DNA from: Forficula auricularia
Lineage: Eukaryota > Arthropoda > Insecta > Dermaptera > Forficulidae
Length of the DNA: 64,000 bases
Direction: 5' to 3'
Assembly (NCBI GenBank): GCA_024734495.1
Contig: JALMQS010000073.1
Span: 1,184,379 to 1,248,378 of the forward strand
A program made the translations under genes and the position numbers. Shown piece after piece: positions 11,211 to 23,164 of the stretch. Position 1 is the stretch's first letter. Every line of letters starts with the position of its first letter. Under the pieces are notes generated by a model. It was not told the DNA's origin. It made no database searches and saw nothing but the letters and a program-made list of their open reading frames with translations.

Positions 11211-12344
11211 GAATATATTCTCTACCCGAAACCTTTGTTTTATTAATAAACGTTTAATGATTGTTTTAATAATGAAATGAACCATATATAATAGTATAAA
11301 AAATAATCAAAAATATATATTATTTAACCAGAGGTTTCGATTTTGAGAAAAAAATATCTAATCTCTATCTCTCTTGTAAGACAAGAAGTCCTGAGTAAAA
11401 TGGATGATGATGACGGGTGGTTTTATATTAAATGTTGATCTATGTAAAACTCGATCTCTTGTCTTCTCGGGTCTGGTTAGGTGTTAGGATGTCTTTCTTT
11501 TTCGCCATTTATGAACACTCGTCCATCATCCATTTTTACCCGACCACCGAGGGACATCGCAGTCTCCGCTTTCTGATTATCCAAATGATAATCAAAAAGG
11601 CTTAAAAAAAGTTGTTTTTTATTAGAAATTAATAGAATAGAAAGGGTTTTTTAATTAAAAAATTATTAACAGGTGGTTGAATAAAAATTAATCTTCTGCT
11701 TGAACAATAAATAAATAATAAAACAAGTCGTTGATTAAATAAACAATAATTCATAATGAATAATTACTGAACAAAAATTGGTTCTCAAGGTACTTGAGTT
11801 ATTTATTTATTATTATTATTTTTTTAATTTATCTTAGGAACTCAATGCCTATTTTAGCCAGTCGTCACACTAAAGGTTATGTATTTTTTCCATGAATGTG
11901 TTTGTATGTGTAAATTGGTGTAGTTATTAATTAATTAAAATAAAAGCTGTCAAAAGTAATAAAAAATGATAACTTTCGGTTTCTTCAAGAAAAAAATAAT
12001 AATAATTATAATAATCTGATCAACCACTACTTAATCAAAAAAAATATTTTTCTTAACTTCTTCAAGTTTTTTTTAACTTTCTTTAGTAAAGAAGAACAAA
12101 AAGACGAGAAATTCCACTCTGTTATTTTTTTTTAAGTTCAAAATCCGTTATTTTCTCCGGTGAGGTTTTGAAAGTTGATCTAACTAAATTAACAAAAACA
12201 TCAAACAACATTCTTGACAATGATTGATGAACCTCTGTCGAAACAAACACACAAAAACATTTAACAGTAATTAAGATATTTCAACTTAAGTTAATTCTCA
12301 AAAATGTATAGGAATTTAATACTATTCTTCTAAATAGTCCAGGT

Positions 12345-13235
12345 AAATTACGTGAAAAATTGGCATAAACAGGAAATAATTCTCGGTAAAGATTTTATTG
12401 CTGGAATACCTTTATTACTCCAATATTACTACCCTAAGTTTTACCCTAAATCTGTGTTGTGGAAATTTTTCTATGAGCCTCAAAATGAGAAAATTTCGGA
12501 GTTTTTTCAGTTTTTCTTGAATAACTATAAAACAGATTATCAAATCAAAAAGATATTCATTAGATAAATTAAAGCTCTTTAAATTATGCATAAAATGATA
12601 ACAATTTCATCTATTTAGGTTATGTAGAACCGGTACTAGCGCCTGTCAAAAAACAGCCCCCGGGATCACTTTTGAATATCTCTAAAACTCGTACTTTTTT
12701 TTATTTTTTCCCATTTTGACCATGAAGGAGCACGTTTTCAACAAACACAACCAGTTTCTACGTTAAGTGGTTTTCATTTGATGAATGAAAAACTGCAAAC
12801 TTTAACCTCGTTGCGGCACGGGTTACCATTATCCAATGAAAATGAAACTTTGTTTTAATTGTAGAAAATTTAATCTCGTTGAAAAATGTATGGAGTGATC
12901 TTTGTCGAAAACGTGCTCCTCCATGGTCAAAATGAGGAAAAATCGCAAAAAGTACCAGTTTTTGGGATATCAAAAGTGATCCCGGGGGTTGTTTTTTGAC
13001 AGGCGCTAATACCTGTTCTACTTAACCTAAATAGATGAAATTGTTATCATTTTATGCATAATTTAAAGAGCTTTAATTTATCTAATGGATATCTTTTTAA
13101 TTTGATAATCTGTTTTATAGTTATTCAAGAAAAACTGAAAAACTGCGAAATTTTCTCATTTTGAGATGTGTAGAAAAATTTCTCACAACACAGATTTGGG
13201 GAAAAACTTAGGGTAGTAAATTATTTCCTGTTCAA
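12345..13235. repeat. Foldback repeat F, arms about 350 bp
   Basis: The left arm (12370-12730) contains AAATTATGCATAAAATGATA and GCGCCTGTCAAAAAACA. The right arm (12905-13235) has their complements (TATCATTTTATGCATAATTT, TGTTTTTTGACAGGCGC). The spacer 12735-12900 (CGTTGCGGCACGGGTTACC) is related to 10725-10790 in repeat E, so E and F share a module. No coding potential. Confidence 0.65.
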
Positions 13236-13989
13236 ATCATAATTATTATATTTATTTTATTTAATTTGGTTACTCTGTTGAATAGAATCTTGTAATCGAA
13301 TTTTGACTCACTTCTGCTGACCCAATCAATTCCTTGGTATTTTGTTCACATCTCTATATTTTCGATTAAAAATAAAAAAAATTCCGCTTCTACCATTATC
13401 ATGTAGGTTGGGAATTTTCCCAAAAAATTTCCATATTTTATTTTATAAATTGAAAATTATTTTTATAAATATAATTTAAGAGTTCATTTTTAAATTAATA
13501 CTAATTTTCTTTTAAAAAGACTTATGGGATTTTATTTTAATTAATAAGAAACAATTAGGTATAAAAAAGTTTAATTAATTCATTTCGTAATTTTTTTTAA
13601 TTATATAAAATAGAGATATCAAATTTGTTCTTATTTGTTGTTCATAAGGAGAGAATGAGTGAATTTGTGGTATTTTCTTATTTTTTTTTAAGTTAAAGCA
13701 CGTTAACTAGCTGAACTAATTAATTCACTATATATCACTATATAGAATTTCTAATATTCCGTATGTTACTAACACTTTATTTTGATATATTGTTAGTGAA
13801 AACCAGCAACCGCTAGATTACGCTATTTAACGGGAAATTAAAACTATTATTATTATGGGAGAAAATATTTTGTTTTTCGATTATTTGCTGCCAATAGAAG
13901 GTTTTCTTGTACATTTTTGGCTTTTGAGATTCTGTTTTCATATATATTTTTCGAAGACATATGTTTATTAATTTAAGGAAGATTAATTG

Positions 13990-14382
13990 GACGTTTTGGA
14001 TATCTTCAAGATTCAATCCTCAGCACAATAACAATAAATTTTCAGAATTCTCTCTTGTTGAAGATACCATTAAATATCTTATCATAAAAAAAAAATATAT
14101 ATATATAATGAAACAAAAAAAATTGCGAATTCTGATACAATATAAGTAGTCGAGGGGTGAACCGCGACCTAAAATCGTGTACACCTACTTCCACTTCCAC
14201 TTCCACTTTTATTTCCAATTAGAAGATAATAGATGACAATAGATTACCTAATGAATTCCAAAGTAATTCCAAATAATTCCAATCGCGGTTCACCCCTCGT
14301 AAGTAGTTCAATCTCGAACAAAAGACATTTCTAAAAATTGATATTGTACTGAGGATGGACGCTTGAATGTGTCCGAAACGTA
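13990..14382. repeat. Foldback with two opposed hammerhead-like motifs
   Basis: A minus-strand motif at 13990-14023 (CTGAGGA ... ATATCC AAAAC GTC) faces a plus-strand motif at 14349-14382. The plus copy reads CTGAGGA, T, stem II GGACGC / GTGTCC (6 perfect pairs around TTGAAT), GAAAC, GTA. Stem I is poorly paired in the plus copy. A hAT-type MITE is inserted between the two. Confidence 0.5.
14151..14299. mobile_element. hAT-type MITE (CGAGGGGTGAACCGCGA), copy 1
   Basis: 149-bp element with near-perfect terminal inverted repeats CGAGGGGTGAACCGCGA / TCGCGGTTCACCCCTCG, flanked by a perfect 8-bp duplication TAAGTAGT (14143-14150 and 14300-14307). Internal words GTGTACACCTACTTCCACTT and AATTCCAAATAATTCCAAT. 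The 8-bp duplication and size indicate a non-autonomous hAT element. Other copies at 27251, 46007 and 46537. Confidence 0.9.
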
Positions 14383-14489
14383 AAATTAATAAATTAAAAA
14401 TAGAAAAGAACACTTCTCAATTGAAATAATTAAATATATAGTATGTCTATAGAAAGCTCTAAAAAATTTAAATTATTATTCATTTACCA

Positions 14490-14625
14490 CCTGCCTTCGG
14501 CGGGCATCTTGCTGACCAGGAAGCTACTGAATTTTATTTGTCATGAACTATTAGTGGTTTTTAAAATTAAAAAATATCACGTCGGCGTCGTCGCGCAAGC
14601 CGATTATTATAAGTATAAATAGATA
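14490..14625 (-). repeat. Helitron-like repeat, family C, inverted copy
   Basis: Minus-strand counterpart of the 43385 repeat: contains CTGCCTTCGGCGGGCATCTT, TTGTCATGAACTATTAGTGG and GTCGTCGCGCAAGCCGATTA. The GC hairpin is reduced. Confidence 0.5.
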
Positions 14626-15379
14626 GATATTAAATCCCTTTTGTTTCAAAAATTATAACAAATTTTGTCTTTCTAATTTTTTATATTACTTATTTATTTA
14701 TTTATTCTCTATTTGCTATATTTCCTTTCTCCCTGACCTAAATACAATAATAATAAAAATAAATGAAATAAAACAAATAACAAATCCCTATAATATATTA
14801 TATAAAATAAAGATTTATTACATAATCCTTGACCCTTTTGTATATGTGTGAGGGTGTTAGTGGGCGGGGGGGGGGTCGTTACCAGTTGGGATTTCCCCTG
14901 ACAAAACCTTTATATACAGAGACACATTCTTCAGCCCTTTGGGACCGTATATATTTATTTATTTATTCATTCTTAACATTAACAACAACAAAAATAAATT
15001 GTATATATAAATTATCTAATTACTTTACTTTTTTATTAATTATATTATAATTAAATTAATGAAATGAAAAATGATTAAATAAATAAAATAATAATTAGAA
15101 AGATTAATGCAGAATGGAAAATTGTGAATGTTTGTTTTTGACAATTGATATCTGCCGAGGTAATTACTTATCAATACATACGTTAGAGGGATTTATTCAC
15201 TTCTATAACGGCTTATATAATACAATTTCTCAATAATACCAGCCTTTATTACGTTTAATTGATAATTTGTAAATCAGGATTCAATACCACAAGTATATAA
15301 TATTTTCTTTAAAATTATGTATTTTTATATTATTTCATATAATTCATATAAAAGCGAAACGTTATATAAGTGACGAGCT

Positions 15380-16680
15380 GCTCCAGGCGTGCCTAAGGCA
15401 CGCCCTCTACAGCTCGGCCACTCAGGCAGGTCAGCCCTTGCGGGCGGCGTTTCGGCATTATTAGGTCTGTAATATATATTTGTAATATTTTGCCCCCTTT
15501 TGCCCCCACGCACTCATTTTCGCTATTGATTTTTACAGCATACATTTTATATAGTCTTAAAAACTAACATTACAAAATTTTATCTATATCAGAGAGAGTA
15601 TTAATTTTTTTGCCCCCTCTCACATTTTGGGAGGTTGAAATTATTTTTTAGATATTTGCAAATAAATAATTCTCAGTTTTCGAAAGAGTAAATGTACAAA
15701 AAAGCTAAAAACTTCTATATTTTGCCCCCCCTTTCGCCCCAATAGAGTCAATTTTGATAGTTGATTTTTACAGGAATAGTTTCTTAAAGTAATAAAGAAT
15801 AACTCTACAAAATTTGATTAATATCGGAGAGAGTTTTAATTTTTGCCCCCACTCTTAAAGTAATAAGAGAATAACTCTACAAAATTTGATTAAGATCGGA
15901 GAGAGTTTTAATTTTGCCCCACTCACATTTTGGATAGTTGAGGGGGTGGGGGGGGGTCGGATTACAAAAAATTTTGAAATTATTTTTTAGATATTTGCAA
16001 ATAAATAATCCACAGTTTTCTAAAGAGTAAATGTACTAAAAAGCTAAAAATTTCTAAAATTTGCCCCCCCCCATTCGCCCCCATGCAGTCAATTTTAATA
16101 GTTGATTTTTTAGGAATAGTTTCTTAAAGTAATAAAGAATAACTCTACAAAATTTGATCAAGATAGGAGAGAGTTTTAATTTTTGCCCCCACTCACATTT
16201 TGGATAGTTGGGAGTCGAATTTCAAAAAATCCTGAAATTACTTTTTTAGATATTTGTATTTAGAATTTTATTAAGTAAAAATCAAGTAGATATCTTATCG
16301 TTCTTAATTGAAAATGCATAATTAGTGTAAACACATTGCAAAGATATTTTGCCCCTTTTGACCTCTTTAGGGGTCGAATTTCAAAAAGTCCTGAAATTTG
16401 TTTTTAGATATTTTAATTTAGTATTTTTATAAGTAAAAAGCAAGTAGATATTTTATCGTCCTTAAGAGATATCGCATAATCAGTGAAAACACACTTTACC
16501 CCCTTTGACCCTTAGGAGTCGAATTTCGAAAAATCCTTTCTTAGTGAGCCCCTATGTCATAGATGTAATATCCTCTCCAGATTTCATGTTTCTATGTCCA
16601 GTGGTTCTGGCTGTTTTGATGATGAGTGAGTGAGTGAGTTAGTGTATCGGGCAAAGAATTTTATATATATATAGATTAAA
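15380..16680. repeat. Tandem array of diverged TTTTGCCCCC units with GC hairpin end
   Basis: A GC-rich palindrome (GGCGTGCCTAAGGCACGCC, 15386-15404) precedes diverged tandem units to about 16540. Each unit contains TTTTGCCCCC, TAATAAAGAATAACTCTAC, CGGAGAGAGTTTTAATTTT and AGATATTTGCAAATAAATAA. One sub-segment is duplicated at 15781-15845, 15851-15915 and 16121-16185. The block ends with GATGAGTGAGTGAGTGAGTT and ATATATATATAGATTA; a similar GAGTGAGTGAGTGAGT piece occurs at 5549. The arrangement resembles a large Helitron- or Helentron-type element with internal tandem repeats, but no replicase or helicase gene is visible. Confidence 0.5.
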
Positions 16681-17229
16681 ATAAATTTTGATTCCCGACT
16701 ACAAAAAGAACCAATTTTTCATTATGGAACAGATATTTTCTCAAAATGTCTACAAATTAATGCGTAAGTGACCAAAATTTCGTCAACTCTCTAATTCCTA
16801 TACCAAATAGAGTATCAAGAAGAAATTTCATATTTATATGTATTGTTTATATTTATTTTAAAAGTTGATTAGATTTTAGCTGAAATCAGACTCTCTTAGA
16901 GATATAGCTGTTGAAATTATAAAATTTTCGAACTAAAAGCCCAAGAAAGCTGAATATTTTATGAATCATTAATATACATATTTAAAGAGATGTGAATATT
17001 TATTGCGGAGCCTGAAGTAAAAACGAAAAAGCGTGGCATTCCGAAATTTGCAAGTTATTTAAAATATCAGTTTATTTATTTGTGGATTTCCATAGAAAAG
17101 TGATACGGTACCCAATTAATGTCAATACAATATTTGGCTCCCCTGTGAACTGGAGGGCTAGAATTGGTACACAGTATCTCCTGCTTTTCGTAAGAGGAGA
17201 CTAAAAGGGGCCAGGTTTGAGTATTTATA

Positions 17230-17599
17230 TGTTACAGTAAAAACCCGTTTTTAGTAAGAACTAGTTAAATCGCGTTTCACTGAATACCTTTTATGTCAAC
17301 TAGAATTTACTGATGTTGGTCGAGTTTGTTTCAAATGTCTAGAATCTTCATTTTTGACCTTCCGCCTAATTTTGGGTGTTTATTTTCAAAAACTTTTTAA
17401 ACGAAAATGTCAAAAATTTGAAGCAAAGTTGTAGAGGATGTAATTTTTGACATTTTCGTTTAAAAATTTTTGAAAATAAACACCCGAAATGAGGCGGAAG
17501 GTCAAAAATGAAGTTTCTAGACAACTCAGTAAATTCTAGTGAAACGCGTTTTAACTAGTAAGAACTCATTCTTACTACAAACGGGTTTTTACTGCAACA
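17230..17599. mobile_element. Tc1/mariner-type MITE (palindromic)
   Basis: 370-bp palindrome with ends TGTTACAGTAAAAACCCG and CGGGTTTTTACTGCAACA, flanked on both sides by TA (17228-17229 and 17600-17601). The arms match inward through CACCC, GAGGCGGAAGGTCAAAAATG and TTTGACATTTTCGTTTAAA. Long inverted repeats and a TA target fit a non-autonomous Tc1/mariner or pogo element. No gene inside. Confidence 0.8.
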
Positions 17600-17647
17600 T
17601 AGGTATATATTATATTCTAAATTAAAGGTTATTTTAAAATATTTTAT

Positions 17648-17866
17648 TTTTCTTCTTCTTTTTCCAAGTGCCATTCTAGATTTCGATGGTCGACAATATG
17701 GAAAGTATCATTTTCCTGTGGATATTTTTGACACGGGTGGTTTCCCATTGCCTTCTCCTGAAAGAATCAGATTATACCCCGTCAAATATTTCCCGCGAGT
17801 CGGGCTTGAACCTTCGCTAGCTTGATTAGAAGGCATGTCCTTTAACCACTCGGCCAATCTGACCCC
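17648..17866 (-). mobile_element. tRNA-derived SINE, minus strand
   Basis: Read on the minus strand: A box GATTGGCCGAGTGGTTAAAG (complement of 17841-17860) and B box GGTTCAAGCCC (complement of 17802-17812), as in tRNA-Ser or tRNA-Leu. A body follows with GGAGAAGGCAATGGGAAACC and a tail AAAAAGAAGAAGAAAAATAA. The anticodon arm does not fold well, so this is a SINE and not a tRNA gene. The central AATGGNAACC word also occurs in the SINE at 23288, which suggests a common superfamily. Confidence 0.65.
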
Positions 17867-18657
17867 AATTTTTTTATCTTTACTAAACTTAAACTAATTT
17901 TTTAAATTATTTTTTTTTTTATTTTTGTTTTAATATAAATCTATCTGTCTATTTGTCCGTTTATCAATTAAAATCCCAACTTATAATTTACAAGTTAAAT
18001 GTATTTTTTTTTTCTGATATCAAAAATTGTTATAAAATACAAAATTAATAGCCGACAGAAGTAAAACAAAAAGGGAAATTCGAATTTTTCATTTGATATT
18101 TTAGTACTCTATCTTCAGCAACTCTGAACCTAAAGCTATCGTAGTATTAGCATTTTGAATAATAAACTGTATGATATGGTTAAACTATGTCTCGACGATA
18201 GGGTTTCTTTTTTTTCAGCAGGTTTCCAAATGCATGTTAAGCAACAAATAAGAAATTATAATATAAAAATATTTGAAAGGTTATTTTGAAGAGGGTATTA
18301 TGGGGTCAAAAATAAAATGTTATAATGCTGGTGTGTTAGTGTGTAATCATCTCATTAATTAGAACGATGGTATTTTAATCATAAGTTTCCTGTATTTGAT
18401 TCGATCGTAAATCGAAAGCAGGTGATTAAAAAAATTGAAAAGCGCGATCAAAAACAATTCTCGTTAATATGTTAATTATTCTTTGATATATTAGTGAAAA
18501 AATTAAAGATGGTATTTTATTCTATAAATTAATTTACTTTGAATTTGTCTGTATAAGAGGGCTTAAAAGGGCCTATTCTTTAAACATATTTATACACCTG
18601 GTTAATCTTAGAGATTAACTAACTTAGAATTCTTTCATCCTTTGCTTATCAACAACA

Positions 18658-19466
18658 AATAAGCTGACGTGTTCTGATGTGGCCATCCACTTGACTTTAC
18701 CATACAACCTGGCCCCTCACTTATATTTAATATTTAATAAAATTATTTATAATCATTTAGGGGGGGTTAGTTTTTGCTTTTTTAGACTCCTAGGACCCAC
18801 TGATTATGTATAGGAAATTTGGTTGAGTTGAGCCTCCGCCCCTCCTCCCCATTTCGGGCGGTTAGTTTTTCCATTTTTAGACTTCTTGGAACCCACTGAT
18901 TATGTATACAAAATTTGGTTGAGTTTGGTAAATGGTCAAGATTTTCATTTTTTTACCCTCCGCCCCCCCCCCCCATTTTAGGCGGTTAGATTTTGCATTT
19001 TTAGACTTCTGGGGATCCACTGATTATGTATACAAAATTTGGTTGACTTTGCTCAAACGACCTAGATTTTTAATATTTAACCCCCCTCGTTTCCCCTTAA
19101 TTTTGGGTCGATATGCACCAAAATCTAATCAGCTCTTAATCCCAATGGACCAAAACTACGTGTGAAATTTGGTTTCGATATTCACACTAGTTTTTGAGCT
19201 AGCTCGTCCACAAATTTGGTAACGCACAGACTAACTAACTAACTAACAGACATTTTGACAAAACAATTATTATCTCGAAAAATATAATTTTTTCGATGTT
19301 CACTTATTAGAGCTTTTTTGTAGACCGAAATGCCATGGTTTCGCTCAATTTTTTTAATCGAAATAGTTTCAGCCGTTTTTGAGATATTTCAAAAAAGAAG
19401 GAAAAAAAACACTTTTTTCATGCACGATTACAATACTTGACCATACCCCGTATGGTAAAGTAAAAA
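18658..19466 (+). mobile_element. Family A repeat, copy 1 (Helentron-like, full length)
   Basis: Starts AAGCTGACGTGTTCTGATG, then the hairpin GTGG CCAT CCAC and ACTTTACCATACAACC. Ends TTGACC, CATACCCCGTATGG, TAAAGTAAA. The motif ACTTTACCATACA therefore appears at both ends in inverted orientation, and the terminal hairpin is CCATAC..GTATGG. The interior has three diverged repeats of TACAAAATTTGGTTGAGTTT with poly-C tracts, then CGATATGCACCAAAATCTAA and an AACTAACTAACAGACATTTT run. It translates in pieces by chance only. Architecture parallels family B. Confidence 0.68.
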
Positions 19467-19909
19467 TGCAAATTTGATATATTATTAGTATTTGGGGGGG
19501 GGGATATAAAACGTACAGAGCCCTTGGTGGCGGTCAGGAGCCCGGCTCACCCTTGTCAGGCCTATTTATAAACGTTTCCCTTTGTTTTCATCAAACTTTC
19601 ACTCGAGTCTCTTCTATAGATATTTTTATTCATTTTTCGCGTGTCATAATTTTCATCGACTATTTTAATTTGCTAGCAATTCATTTATTTTTAAGCACTC
19701 GAACGTTTTATTATTATTTTTTTATAACCAAATGGAATCTAAGCATGCATTCTAAGAATATTAGATATACTGAAAAAGAAAGTTAAAACTCTGTGGAAGA
19801 ACGTGGAAGAATTTACTTACCAAGAATATTTAAATTTATATTTTTATAATCGAGAGTGAAAGAGAGGACAAGTTTGTGTATCAATTTTATAAAGAAATTT
19901 AAAATAAGC

Positions 19910-19982
19910 TGATCAGGCCATCCACATGAATTTTCCATACACCTGGCTCTTCGCTTATATTTAATATTTAATAAAAATCTAC
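19910..19982 (+). repeat. Family A, 5' fragment
   Basis: AAGCTGATCAGGCCATCCAC, then CCATACACCTGGCTC and TATTTAATATTTAATAAAA; it corresponds to the first 80 bp of family A and then stops. Confidence 0.6.
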
Positions 19983-20008
19983 GATAAAATGTTTATTTTT
20001 TAATTATA

Positions 20009-20290
20009 TAGAGTGGTCCAGAAAGAAATTCATTTTTGAAATTAGAAAGAAAACAAAACTATTATATTTAAAATTGTTTAATCTTATACATCATAAAGCT
20101 TATTAAATGTAATTTGAGTTTTTGAAAATTAAATCATCAAGATGACGTCCTTGGCTGTTGCAACACTTAAAACTTTAGTAGGATTTTCTTTTGAAATAGC
20201 TTCCATTTCTTGCTGAATATTCAGCTTCAATTGACGCAATGTTGTGGGATTATTAGCATATACCTTATGGTGCAACGATATTAGAGTGGG
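20009..20290 (-). pseudogene. Mariner-like (WPPRSPDLSPADFF type) element fragment
   Basis: The end TAGAGTGGTCCAGAAAGAAATT matches the terminus of the foldback at 55880. The minus strand then encodes the same QLKLNIQ and MEAISKEN segment of transposase seen at 56009-56335. The coding part is cut off near 20275 after the equivalent of YANNPTT, so only the last quarter remains. Not functional. Confidence 0.7.
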
Positions 20291-20334
20291 GATATTAATT
20301 TAAATATTAATATAAATAAAAAATTAATTGCAGA

Positions 20335-21145
20335 TTAAAATGGACTGTATCTAGGTTTATTAGAATTTAATATAAATGATTGATTACAAAATATGAATTT
20401 AAAAATGAATACAAGTGATGTACAAATAAAATTGGACCAAAAACGAATTCGTGTTACGACTTCGCAGCAGAATTTGGCAATGTTTAAGCGAAATTCATAG
20501 GAGTTTTTGCGCCGATTCACCATGGATGAAACATGGATCCATTTCTACACACCAGAGTTAAAACAATGGTTTTCTCCGGGTGAAAGTGCTCAGAAGCGTC
20601 CAAAAACTTAGAAATAGACCGGAAAGGTTATGGCCTCCGTATTTTAGGATGCGCGTGGAATAAGATTTATCGACCATCTTGAAAAAGGTAAAATCATAAC
20701 TGGCGCATATTATTCATCATTATTGGATCGTTTGAAAATTGAAATCACAGAAAAATCGCCGCATTTGAAGAAGAAAAAAATCCTCTATCATCACTACAAT
20801 GCGACTGCTCATTCATCGTTAGTTTCGTAACCAAAATTGAACAAAATCGGATTTGAACTGGTTCCTCAGCCAGATCTAGCCCCCAGCGACTTTTACCTTT
20901 TTCCAAACCTGAAGAGATGGCTCATCTGTAAAAGATTTCAGTCAAATGGGGAAGTCATAACCGAAACTGAGGCCTATTTTGGAGAGCTTCCGAAAGATTA
21001 CTTTTCGGAAGGGATAAAAAAGTTAGAAAAACGTTGAGATCGCTGTATTGACTTAAAAGGAATGTATGTTGAAAAATAAAACCGAATTTGGCCATAAAAA
21101 TGTTTTCTTGTTTCACTTATTCCAGACTTTTTGATCTGCCTAGTA
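20335..21145 (+). pseudogene. Mariner transposase pseudogene (3' two-thirds)
   Basis: Plus-strand frames show, in order, EFLRRFTMDETWIHFYTPE (first catalytic D in MDETW), KQWFSPGESAQKRPKT, VMASVF.DARGI, IDHLEKGKIITGAYY, then YNATAHSS where active mariners have DNA(P/R)AH, and PQPDLAPSDFYLFPNLK with the third catalytic D. The second catalytic D is thus replaced by Y. There are in-frame stops (after KRPKT and after SSLVS) and a short deletion in the PQPxYSPDLAPSD region. The terminal sequence reaches CTTTTTGATCTGCC near 21140. Upstream of about 20430 the match is lost, so the element is 5'-truncated. Confidence 0.9.
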
Positions 21146-21149
21146 TACC

Positions 21150-21775
21150 TAATAAAATATTATTTTCTAAAAATTTGGGCTGAGTTTTATAGTCCAAAAA
21201 ATATGATATTTTATTTATGTATAAAAAGAGTTTAATTTCCCTTTGTGTATGTTTTATATGTATTTTATGCAAGGCAGCCTCTCTCGTAATCCAAATAAAT
21301 GTAAGTTCATTTCTTCTTGTATGCTTTATAATATAACCTTTGACCTTTTCTTGGATGAGTGGATGTTTGTCATCTGCCGTCTGACGGGCGCGATTTCGGG
21401 CCATACGGGCGTTAAATAACAAACACCCCTGTTTGCTGTGTTTGTACCCCCCGCATACCCCTTGGCTTCAGGGAAGCCCATCTGTCATCTCCACCAAACA
21501 GTCAATCTTCCTTATTTCCCTCTTCTTCTTCTTCTTCTTCTACCCCCTCAACCCTTAAACGACCAAATACCCCCACACCCCCACCCATTACTCCTCACAC
21601 TCACCCCAATCGATAGATCATTGTAGGTAATTTGGAAAAGTGGTTCCGAACATTTTGAAACATTATTTATTTTAAGATAAAATAAAAAAGTTTTTTTTTT
21701 AAATAAATCCAAATAAATGTATGGTTGTTAAAAAATTATTTATCTATATCTATACTTTATTGCTCTATACTTTAT
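21150..21775. other. Unique sequence with CpG-containing and pyrimidine-rich block
   Basis: No repeat family recognised. 21380-21420 is GC- and CpG-rich (GACGGGCGCGATTTCGGGCC); 21500-21605 is a CT-rich tract with TTCTTCTTC and CCCCCACACCCCCACCC. No gene can be supported. Confidence 0.4.
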
Positions 21776-21900
21776 AATAATCGGCTTGCGAACGACGCCG
21801 ACATTATTTTTTTAATTTAAAACCCATTAATATTTCATGATAAATAAAATTTATTAAAATTCTGTAATTTAAATTATTATTTTAAAACTAAAGGACGTAT
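21776..21900 (+). repeat. Helitron-like repeat, family C, fragment
   Basis: ATAATCGGCTTGCGAACGAC, CCATTAATATTTCATGATAA and TTTAAATTATTATTTTAAAA follow the order seen at 43385. Confidence 0.5.
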
Positions 21901-22068
21901 GTTGGTATAATTTATTTTGATGTTTTTTTTGTATTAAAAAAATACAATAATTCTTTTATAAAAACATTCTGAAAACGTTATTTGGAGATCCATATATTTC
22001 GGGAGAAAAATATAATTTATCTGTTTTAGACTATATTTTAAATCACAACCGAAGGTTATTAACCGACT

Positions 22069-22675
22069 TCAAAAAAGGAAGAGGTTCTCAATTCGACTGA
22101 TGTTTTTTTTTTTTTTTTTTTTGTTTCTAGTTATTACCTACCATATACCTGATATCTTCGCCAATTGTGAACCGATTTTGATGATTTTCTTGCATTCGGT
22201 TCAGTCTAGTTTCCGAATGATAAAAATATAAATTTCATTGGTATTGGAACTTTTTTGTTATGATTGTTCAGCCATAACTTCTTTGTTTATGAACCCATTT
22301 TAATGATTCTTTTTGCGTTTGGATCAGTTTAGCTCCAAGATAGTCATGATAATTAACTATTTATTTATTTTATGTATGTTCAGCGAGAACTTTTTGACAT
22401 GTGGACCGATTTAGATGATTCTATTTTTATTGGAAAGGGGGTAGGGGGTAGGGGGTAGTCCCATATTAATTTAGTTTTTAAGGAATTTGGTGTTGGTACT
22501 TGGTGAAACATTTTTTAAAATTATTGGATAAGAAATACTTGGTAGGTTTCACATTAAGATATAAAAAATAAATTCGTTTTATTTTTTATGTCTTAATGTT
22601 AAACCTACCAAGTATTTCTTATCCAATAACAATATTAATTTGATCAAGTTCTGATGATACGATCAATGACGAAAT
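22069..22675 (-). repeat. AACCGACTTC repeat, minus-strand partial copy
   Basis: Starts AACCGACTTCAAAAAAGGAA and carries AATTGTGAACCGATTTTGAT and TTTGTTTATGAACCCATTTT, the complements of words in the 7775 copy. It is interrupted by a small foldback at 22473-22631. Confidence 0.65.
22473..22631. mobile_element. Small foldback element (GGTGTTGGTACTTGG type)
   Basis: 159-bp insert flanked by a perfect 10-bp direct repeat ATATTAATTT (22463-22472 and 22632-22641) that is single-copy in the uninterrupted repeat at 8205-8215. Begins AGTTTTTAAGGAATTTGG. The arms are TTGGATAAGAAATACTTGGT and its complement. Related pieces occur at 6170-6217, 29210-29290, 30090-30180, 39655-39695 and 47640-47670. Confidence 0.75.
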
Positions 22676-22864
22676 AACGTAAATCTCCAATTCTTATGAA
22701 CAAATAATCGAAATTATAATAAATAAAATCATTTATAAAAAAAAAACAATCTTAAACGTTCATTCAAAACCCGCAAACATTTCGAGAGAATTTCTCTATT
22801 TATGAATTCAATTTTATTATCATTTTCTGGAGGAAGGGGAGAGGGGAGGAGAATAATGGAATTG

Positions 22865-23045
22865 GAATAATTATCGGAAAAGAGTTTTTTTTTATTGAAT
22901 TAGTTTTTTCCTCTTATTAAAAACAAGGACTAAAAAGATGATCAAGGACAGTTGATGGCGGAGAAGTAATCTCCGAAGTCGAAGCTCAAATACAATGTAT
23001 ACATTAATTCATGTAAAATAATTGGTTCAATAAAATTAAAAAAAA
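22865..23045 (+). repeat. Solitary copy of the AAGGACTAAAAAGATGATC repeat
   Basis: Same sequence as one unit of the tandem array at 27777-28760: GAATTAGTTTTTTCCTCTTA, ACAAGGACTAAAAAGATGAT, GGAGAAGTAATCTCCGAAGT, CATGTAAAATAATTGGTTC. Its position 5 kb from the array shows the unit also exists dispersed. Confidence 0.75.
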
Positions 23046-23164
23046 AAAAATTATCATTTTCTCATTCATTCGCCCGACTTTTTCTCTTACGAGATGCATG
23101 CAAGGTATTATATTAATTCACTATTAATAACATCATTAAAAAGAGAAAAATAAAAATAATTTTT

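Noticed and set aside
12325..12360. Third ratchet-like site (AGTCCAG then GTAAAT)
   Set aside because: Weak pyrimidine tract and weak donor, at the edge of a foldback repeat.
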